A stretch of DNA of 64,000 nucleotides from CAIKMD01 sp035552195. GTDB taxonomy: Bacteria > Pseudomonadota > Alphaproteobacteria > ATCC43930 > CGMCC-115725. The position numbers were made by a program, and so were the translations under genes. The notes beneath the pieces are model-generated. The model had not been told where the DNA came from. It saw only the letters and a program-made list of their open reading frames with translations, and ran no database searches. The first letter of the stretch is position 1. Every line of letters begins with the position of its first letter. This document shows positions 58,909-64,000 of the stretch, piece by piece. The DNA lies in the NCBI GenBank assembly GCA_035552195.1, contig DASZLU010000057.1, positions 27,111 to 91,110 of the forward strand, written 5' to 3'.

Positions 58909-59889
58909 CTACTTCGCGTCGGGCAAAAATTTCTCGGTCACGTATTTCGAGAGGTCGGGCGCTTCGGGCAGGAGGTTGAGGTCGACGAAAGAGCGGCTGA
59001 CGCCTTCGAGGCCGGCGGCGGGGAATTTTCCGTCCTTAGACAGCGACGGCATCACGCCATCGTAATTGCGCTCTTCGACGGTTTGCGAGAAGCCGTCGAT
59101 CTTGCGCGCAAGCGCGATCGTCTCGTCGCGATTGGCACCCATCCAGGCGATCGTCTCGTACCACCCTTTGAGGAAGGCGCGCAGCGCGCCGGGCCGTTCG
59201 GCGACGAGCTTGTTCGAAGCATAAGCCGCGTTCATCAGAAAGTTGCTGACGATTTGCGCGGCCGGGACCAGCAGCTTGCCGCGGTTCTGCGTCTCGAGCT
59301 GCCAACCGAGCGCGGCATTGCCCATCACCGCGTCGATCTGACGGGTTTCGAGCGCCGCGGTTTGCGCCGTCGAATCGGAGCCGACCGTCACCATGGTGAT
59401 ATCCTCGCGCTTCCAGCCCTGCTGTTGCGCGAGACGCAGCACCAGCCACTGGGTCACCGAGCCGACGGTCGAGATGCCGATCTTCCTGCCCTTCAGATCG
59501 GCGATGGTGCGAATCTGAGAATCCGGTCCGATCACCAGCCCATAGATGCCGGCCCCGACCATGACCGCGCCGACGGCGGTCTCGGGCGAGCCTTTGACGA
59601 GGAAGGCGAGATCGGTACCGGCGCCGAGGCCGATATCGAGCGCGCCGGCGAGCATCGCCTGATGCAGCTTGGCGCTGCCTTCGAGCACCGACATCTGCAC
59701 ATCGAGCCCGTCCTTGGCGTAGATGCCCTTGTCGATACCGATATTGAGCGCGTCGAACGTGAAACCGGTGGTCGAGCTGCGCGCGACCACGAGTTTTTCC
59801 GCGGCCTTCGCCGAATGAGAGGCGAAAGCCAGCGCCAGCCCGACAAAGCCCAGCGCCGCTGCCCAACCGAATTTGAATTGCCTTGCCAT
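58909..59889 (-). CDS. ABC transporter substrate-binding protein (NMT1/SsuA type)
   Basis: A 326-residue periplasmic receptor with a signal peptide (about 1-29, SAKAAEK). The SsuA/TauA-like pattern is seen: TFDALNIGIDKGIYAKDGLDV, ALDIGLGAGTDLAFLV and DLKGRKIGISTVGSVTQWL. ATG 59889 has AGGGG 6 nt upstream. No partner permease or ATPase is near. It lies 88 bp upstream of the tandem amidohydrolase genes on the same strand and may deliver their substrate. A terminator-like hairpin sits in its 5' leader. Confidence 0.83.
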   Translation of the reverse strand: MARQFKFGWAAALGFVGLALAFASHSAKAAEKLVVARSSTTGFTFDALNIGIDKGIYAKDGLDVQMSVLEGSAKLHQAMLAGALDIGLGAGTDLAFLVKGSPETAVGAVMVGAGIYGLVIGPDSQIRTIADLKGRKIGISTVGSVTQWLVLRLAQQQGWKREDITMVTVGSDSTAQTAALETRQIDAVMGNAALGWQLETQNRGKLLVPAAQIVSNFLMNAAYASNKLVAERPGALRAFLKGWYETIAWMGANRDETIALARKIDGFSQTVEERNYDGVMPSLSKDGKFPAAGLEGVSRSFVDLNLLPEAPDLSKYVTEKFLPDAK

Positions 59890-59933
59890 GACTGCCCCTT
59901 GTGGCCCCAAAATACAAAGAGGGGGACAGTACA

Positions 59934-59961
59934 GAAAAAAAGCGCGCCAGTGAGGCGCGCT
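59934..59961 (-). terminator. Terminator-like hairpin in the leader of the solute-binding protein gene
   Basis: On the minus strand an 8-bp stem AGCGCGCC/GGCGCGCT (59961-59941) is followed by a run of T (59941-59934), 45 bp before the gene's ATG. A second hairpin, CGCTAGC/GCTAGCG (59979-60004), precedes it. This is either an attenuator of the solute-binding protein gene or a block to read-through from the opposite promoter region. Confidence 0.55.
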
Positions 59962-60031
59962 AGAAGTTTCCTTGGGATCGCTAGCAGGGAGGCTTGCGCT
60001 AGCGTCAGGCCCACAGAATCGGCGAATATGG

Positions 60032-60047
60032 TTAACAAAAGGTTAAC
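60032..60047 (+). promoter_or_regulatory. CtrA-type binding site upstream of the GPP34–MFS gene
   Basis: TTAACAAAAGGTTAAC is an exact TTAA-N7-TTAAC match in the direction of the downstream gene, ending 35 bp before its start. Two copies of the half-site complement ATGGTTAA (60028-60035 and 60060-60067) and another GTTAA (60051-60055) crowd the same 40 bp. Confidence 0.55.
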
Positions 60048-60082
60048 GGCGTTAAGCACATGGTTAATTTCGGGGGGTAGTG

Positions 60083-61933
60083 GTGGAAAAATTTAGCCTG
60101 ATTGAGGAGCTATTGCTCCTGACGCTCGAGGATCGCGGTGGCGAGTTCGATCGTGTTCCCGAGGCGTTCCTGGTTTGCGGCATTGCCGGGGGCGCCCTCA
60201 TCGATCTTTCCCTTCGCAACAAGCTCGATTCGGATTTGAACGGCGTCTGGGCGATCGACTCGTCGCCGACCGGCGACGCGGTGCTCGACGGCGTGCTGGC
60301 TGAAATCGCCGGCGAATCGAAGCGGCTCGATCCGCGCGCCTGGATCGTTCGCCTCTCGGCCCAGGCGATGACGATGCGCGAGGAAGCGATCAGCCGGCTT
60401 TGCGATCGCGGCGTGCTGCGCAAAGAAGGCCCCCGCTATCTGTGGACCGCGGCCAGCGCCGCGCACCAGACCAAGCGGCGGATCTTCGGTCTGCTGTTCA
60501 GCGACAACATCCCTTCGCCGGAAGACGTCGCGCTCATCGCCATGGCCGATGCGTGCTTCGTGTTCGAGCGCATCCTCGCGCCGGGCGAACTCGCCAAGGT
60601 CAAATACCGCATCCAGCAGCTTTGCCGCCTCGATCTCATCGGCGCGCAGATCGCCCTGGCGGCGCAGCAACTCAACATCGAATTCCGCGCGGCCGAGCGC
60701 AAGACCGTACTCGCCGGTCTCGCCGGCAATATCCTCGAATGGTACGATTTCGGCGTTTACGGCTTCTTCGCCGCCGCCATCGGGTCGCAGTTCTTCCCGG
60801 CCCATGATCCCACCGTTTCGCTGATCGCCTCGTTCGGCGTCTTCGCCATCGGCTTCCTGGCGCGGCCGCTGGGCGCGATGGTCTTCGGCAATATCGGCGA
60901 CAAGCTGGGACGGCGCACCGCCGTCATCAGCTCCGTCGTGTCGATGACGGTGCCGACCTGCCTCATGGCTGTGCTGCCGACCTACGCGCAAATCGGCTTG
61001 CTCGCGCCGGCCCTGCTGATCCTGTTGCGCCTCGCCCAAGGCCTCGCCGTCGGCGGCGAATTTACGACATCGATGGTGATGCTCGTCGAGCACGCTCTGC
61101 CCAGCCGGCGCGGCCGCGTCGGCAGCTATGCGCCGTTCGGCGCGTTCGGCGGCCTGCTGCTCGGCTCGGCGATCGGCTGGGCCATCACCGATTCGATCAC
61201 GCCGGAGCAAGCGGCAATCTGGGGCTGGCGCGCCGCTTTCGTCGCCGGCATGGCGATCGGCATCATCGTCTTCTTCATCCGCCGGCAATTGCCGCATGAG
61301 CCGGTGATCACCGCGCCGAAGACCGAGACCGCGCCGCTGCTCGACGCATTCCGCACGCAGAAGAAAGCGATGCTGCAAGTCATCGGCTTCAATCTCTCAA
61401 CCGCCGTCGGTTTCTATCTCTGCTTCGTCTACACGACGACCTGGCTACATCAGGTTGCGGGCGTGCCGGGGCCGATCGCCTTGCTGCTCAACAGCCTCAG
61501 CCTCGGCATCATGATGGTGATGACCCCGTTCCTCGGCGCGCTATCCGATCGTGTCGGCCGCAAGATCGTGCTCTTCATCGGCGGTATCGGGTTGATCCTG
61601 TGCTCGATTCCGTTGCTCGGCTGGGTCAGTCACGGCACGGTCTTCTCGATCGTCACCGGTCAATTCGGCTTCGCGATCTTCGTCGGCTGTTTCGCCGGCG
61701 CAGGTCCCGCCTTCATGGTCGAAGCCTTTCCCAAACATGTGCGCTGCTCCGGCCTCTCGGTCGGCTACAACCTCGCCATGTCGATCTTCGGCGGCACGCT
61801 GCCGATGGTCGCGGTCTATCTCATCGCCAGGACCGGCAATGTGCTTTCGCCGGCCTGGTATCTCGCCCTCGTCTCGGTGATCTCCGTTTGGATGACCGCG
61901 ACCATGCGCGGCCACGACGAAGAAGCACGCTAG
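60083..61933 (+). CDS. GPP34-domain protein fused to an MHS-type MFS transporter
   Basis: A 616-residue fusion. Residues about 5-190 match GPP34 (GOLPH3-like) proteins: SLIEELLLLTLEDRGGEF, AGGALIDLSLRNKLDSD, then helical repeats to RLDLIGAQIAL. From about 205 it is a 12-helix metabolite:H+ symporter: AGNILEWYDFGVYGFFAA (MHS signature), FGNIGDKLGRR (motif A), QGLAVGGEFTTSMVMLVEH. GPP34 binds phosphatidylinositol-4-phosphate in eukaryotes; bacterial roles are little known. One uninterrupted frame joins the two. Two GTG codons compete; GTG 60083 has the better-spaced GGGGGG. A full CtrA-type site lies just upstream. Confidence 0.82.
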   Translation: MEKFSLIEELLLLTLEDRGGEFDRVPEAFLVCGIAGGALIDLSLRNKLDSDLNGVWAIDSSPTGDAVLDGVLAEIAGESKRLDPRAWIVRLSAQAMTMREEAISRLCDRGVLRKEGPRYLWTAASAAHQTKRRIFGLLFSDNIPSPEDVALIAMADACFVFERILAPGELAKVKYRIQQLCRLDLIGAQIALAAQQLNIEFRAAERKTVLAGLAGNILEWYDFGVYGFFAAAIGSQFFPAHDPTVSLIASFGVFAIGFLARPLGAMVFGNIGDKLGRRTAVISSVVSMTVPTCLMAVLPTYAQIGLLAPALLILLRLAQGLAVGGEFTTSMVMLVEHALPSRRGRVGSYAPFGAFGGLLLGSAIGWAITDSITPEQAAIWGWRAAFVAGMAIGIIVFFIRRQLPHEPVITAPKTETAPLLDAFRTQKKAMLQVIGFNLSTAVGFYLCFVYTTTWLHQVAGVPGPIALLLNSLSLGIMMVMTPFLGALSDRVGRKIVLFIGGIGLILCSIPLLGWVSHGTVFSIVTGQFGFAIFVGCFAGAGPAFMVEAFPKHVRCSGLSVGYNLAMSIFGGTLPMVAVYLIARTGNVLSPAWYLALVSVISVWMTATMRGHDEEAR

Positions 61934-62327
61934 GCAAGCGGAACGGCCGTCGCGAGGCGCTTCGACAGACTTGTCGGCATGTCGTGCAACCTCTGGGTCG
62001 AACGCGGCATGCCGAAGCCGCGTTATGCCGAGCAAAGCAGAATCGGGTACGGCATTCGCGATAGAGACCAAAGTTGTGTCGGCGCAGGTGTTGCGTACTC
62101 GACATTGCACTGCGGGAGAGCCGGAGTACAACAATAAAGTGTTTTAACCGATGCATCATAAACGTAGGCCTGATCGGATCCTCGCCTGCGCCGATCGGCC
62201 GCCCGGCGTGAGCTTGCCTTGGGCGCGGCGAAGCCGTTCCGCAAGAAGCGGCGATCTCATCCCATCGACCGAGCGCTCCCGGAACAAGTGCTAATCCCAT
62301 GCGTTCCTGAGCCGTTGCGTTCTAGCC
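61934..62327. other. Intergenic region without a supported gene
   Basis: This 394-bp spacer contains only short reading frames. One from ATG 61980 to TAA 62136 would give 52 residues (MSCNLWVERGMPKPRYAEQS at the start) but has no ribosome site and no recognisable match. An interrupted inverted repeat TGTTG-CG-TACTC/GAGTACAACA (62089-62133) lies in it, followed by AT-rich sequence to 62165 that may hold a promoter. Otherwise I see nothing. Confidence 0.5.
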
Positions 62328-63572
62328 ATGGAGAGATGCGTGGCGCATACGGCGGATGTCGCGATCATTGGTGCTGGGCCATACGGCTTGTCCTGCGCCG
62401 CTCATTTTCGGACCCTTGGCATCGACCATGTGATCTTCGGCTCGCCGATGGGGGCGTGGCGCGAGACCATGCCGCGCGGCATGCACCTCAAATCGGACGG
62501 GTTTGCATCCTCGCTCTACCATCCCGAAGGCAAGCTTACGCTGCGCGATTATTGCGCGGCGCGAAATTTGCCTTATGCCGATCTCGGCGTGCCGGTGTCG
62601 CTCGAGACGTTCACCGCTTACGGCCTCGAATTTCAAAAGCAATTGGTGCCGCATCTCGACGAGCGCATGGTCGCTCGGGTCGGCCGCACGCCAACCGGCT
62701 TCGATCTCGAACTCAGCGATGGCGCCAGGATCAGCGCCAAGCGCGTGGTGATCGCAGCAGGCGTCCACTCCTACGCTCATATTCCCGTGGAACTCCGGCA
62801 CTTGCCGCCGGACGCTCTCAGCCACAGCAAAGAGCATCGGGATCCCAGCGCCCTGCGCGGCCGCAAGATCGCCATCCTCGGCCGCGGCGCGTCGGCGCTC
62901 GATCTCGCGATGCTCGCACACGAAGCCGGCGCCGATGTCCAACTGATTTCCCGCAACCCGCATATCGAATTTCATTCGCCGCCGCGCGAGACACGATCGC
63001 TCTGGACCAAACTGCGCTATCCGACGACGGGCGTCGGACCGGGATTGTGGAACTACTTCTATTGGCGGACGCCCAATCTCTTTCGCTATCTGCCGCCGAC
63101 GGTCCGCGTCCATCATGTGCGCACCGCGCTCGGGCCGGCGCCGGCCTGGTTCGTGCGCAAGCGTATCGAGTCCCAGATTCCGATGCACCTCGGCTATCAC
63201 GTCGCCGGGGCGAATTATTCAGGCGACAAGCTCACGCTGGAACTCGCGGGTGTCAGCGGGACAAGGACATTGGTCGTCGATCATCTGGTCGCCGCCACCG
63301 GCTTCGTCCCTGAGGTCGCGAGGCTTCCGTTCTTCGAAGCGAATTTCGCGTCCGAGATCAAAACCTATGAGGGCTCGCCCATCCTCTCGCGCAATTTCGA
63401 AACGAGCGCGGCCGGACTCTTTTTCGTCGGCCTTCCCGCGGCCGTCAGCTTTGGACCGGTGATGCGCTTTGCGGTCGGCGCGCAGTTCACCGCCCGCCGC
63501 CTGTCGCGGGCGCTGGCGGATGGCCGCGCCAAAGCAACGGCCCCCGTATCGCCTGCCTTCGCCAACGCATGA
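62328..63572 (+). CDS. FAD/NAD(P)-binding oxidoreductase (flavin monooxygenase-like)
   Basis: A 414-residue flavoprotein. The FAD-binding motif is DVAIIGAGPYGLSCAAHF near the N-terminus; a second Rossmann motif for NAD(P)H is KIAILGRGASALDLAMLA near 190; and the late ATGFVPEVARL matches the ATG motif of FMO-type enzymes. The MHLKSDGFASSLYHPEG loop is typical of a subgroup often annotated as FAD-dependent oxidoreductase or lysine/ornithine monooxygenase-like. Substrate unknown. ATG 62328 and GTG 62340 are both possible; the GTG has GGAGA at good distance. Confidence 0.83.
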   Translation: MERCVAHTADVAIIGAGPYGLSCAAHFRTLGIDHVIFGSPMGAWRETMPRGMHLKSDGFASSLYHPEGKLTLRDYCAARNLPYADLGVPVSLETFTAYGLEFQKQLVPHLDERMVARVGRTPTGFDLELSDGARISAKRVVIAAGVHSYAHIPVELRHLPPDALSHSKEHRDPSALRGRKIAILGRGASALDLAMLAHEAGADVQLISRNPHIEFHSPPRETRSLWTKLRYPTTGVGPGLWNYFYWRTPNLFRYLPPTVRVHHVRTALGPAPAWFVRKRIESQIPMHLGYHVAGANYSGDKLTLELAGVSGTRTLVVDHLVAATGFVPEVARLPFFEANFASEIKTYEGSPILSRNFETSAAGLFFVGLPAAVSFGPVMRFAVGAQFTARRLSRALADGRAKATAPVSPAFANA

Positions 63573-63598
63573 AGCGGGCCCGCTGTTCGCGGCCCGTC

Positions 63599-63627
63599 AG
63601 GAACTCTCGGCTTTCCAGAGAGTTCCT
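63599..63627. repeat. Short inverted repeat before the last ORF
   Basis: AGGAACTCTC (63599-63608) and GAGAGTTCCT (63618-63627) form a perfect 10-bp stem with a 9-nt loop. It lies between the FAD-oxidoreductase stop and the ATG at 63633. It may be a terminator without T-tract, or may hide the ribosome site of the next ORF. Confidence 0.55.
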
Positions 63628-63632
63628 CGCTT

Positions 63633-63936
63633 ATGCGTGACCCCGACGATGACGACGGCGCACGACAAGCGCTGGAAGATTTGCTCAAGGAACGTCCGAG
63701 CGCCGGCATTGTCGTGGCCGCGGTCGATCGTCTCGCGGATGACACGCTCGATGTCGCGCTGAAGTTCAGCCACCTCTCGGGCTATCACCTGATCGGTCTC
63801 GTCCAGGCTCTTTTGCAGGAAGCCATCAATCTCGCCGCGGAAAATCCGGACGCGACCTTGGATCCGGAATTCGAGCGGCTGCAACAGGCAAAAGCAACTG
63901 CTCGATGCCGAGCCGTCGCTCGACGTGTTGCAGTAA
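63633..63936 (+). pseudogene. Small acidic protein gene with an apparent 1-nt frameshift
   Basis: From ATG 63633 the frame encodes a soluble helical protein (MRDPDDDDGARQALEDLLKE at the start; LKFSHLSGYHLIGLVQALLQ in the middle) and then runs without a stop through the tRNA gene to the window edge. Dropping one A from the AAAA run at 63890-63893 shifts to a frame that continues FERLQQAKQLLDAEPSLDVLQ-stop at 63934-63936, giving exactly 100 residues. This looks like a real short gene carrying an extra A (mutation, sequencing error or programmed slippage). No family recognised. Confidence 0.5.
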
Positions 63937-63964
63937 CAGCGGCCGGCTCGGGGAAATCCGAAAT

Positions 63965-64000
63965 TGGTGTCCCCGGGGTGACTCGAACACCCGACCCACA
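63965..64000 (-). tRNA. tRNA gene, 3' part (truncated by window edge)
   Basis: Read on the minus strand: a T-arm GGGTG-TTCGAGT-CACCC (63992-63976), the acceptor 3' strand CGGGGAC (63975-63969), discriminator A, and an encoded CCA (63967-63965). The anticodon lies beyond the edge, so the isotype cannot be given. Confidence 0.88.

Overview
The window is chromosomal DNA from a GC-rich alphaproteobacterium. This is inferred from strong G/C third-position bias, the dapF–mtaB–ftsY gene order, the long two-part dCTP deaminase typical of Alphaproteobacteria, pairs of sites matching the alphaproteobacterial CtrA consensus TTAA-N7-TTAAC, and protocatechuate 4,5-cleavage genes. Genus cannot be fixed from the sequence. 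I saw no prophage, integrative element or CRISPR array. The only mobile DNA is a decayed IS4-family transposase stump near 21 kb. The left edge cuts a small secreted protein and the right edge cuts a tRNA gene.

Layout. 0-5 kb: housekeeping dapF–mtaB–ftsY and a secreted phosphoesterase. 5-9 kb: a TRAP solute receptor divergent from a decarboxylase-like/amidohydrolase/MarR operon, with two matching palindromic operators between them. 9-14 kb: serine–glyoxylate-type aminotransferase with a hydratase, an ArsR–SRPBCC pair, GST, TfoX-N protein and dcd. 14-25 kb: a region with all hallmarks of diffusible-signal-factor (DSF) signalling: an RpfG-type receiver fused to a histidine kinase, an RpfC-like hybrid kinase, and an RpfF-family DSF synthase transcribed with an MFS carrier and an HpaI-type aldolase. 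A CtrA-type site lies just upstream of rpfF. 25-30 kb: nitroreductase, a YeiH-type exporter with two small partner genes, a two-gene chromate transporter, and a cupin. 30-41 kb: mixed envelope and metabolic genes (pentapeptide-repeat protein, acyltransferase, trehalose phosphatase, proline iminopeptidase, PagL, sulfotransferase, HpnL-like protein, CheY-like regulator, drug efflux, flavin monooxygenase, MtgA). 41-44 kb: a secreted NEW3 protein with an ABC-2 exporter.

44-60 kb is an aromatic-catabolism region. It holds a Rieske oxygenase divergent from a solute-binding protein around a perfect 29-bp palindrome. A six-gene operon, pcaD-pcaC-ligI-ligA-ligB-ligC, combines the protocatechuate 4,5-cleavage route with two enzymes of the beta-ketoadipate route. 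Two aromatic-acid MFS symporters, a MetE-like methyltransferase, two tandem ACMSD-type amidohydrolases and another solute-binding protein complete the set. Together these suggest uptake and oxidation of lignin-type or carboxylated aromatics through protocatechuate to 2-pyrone-4,6-dicarboxylate and beyond; the last steps (LigU/LigJ/LigK) are not in the window.

60-64 kb: an unusual fusion of a GPP34 (Golgi phosphoprotein 3-like) domain with an MHS-type MFS transporter, preceded by a second full CtrA-type site, then an FAD oxidoreductase, a small frameshifted ORF and the tRNA. The observations most worth following are the rewired DSF module (RpfF, RpfC-like kinase, and an RpfG-type receiver attached to a kinase instead of HD-GYP) and the GPP34–MFS fusion.
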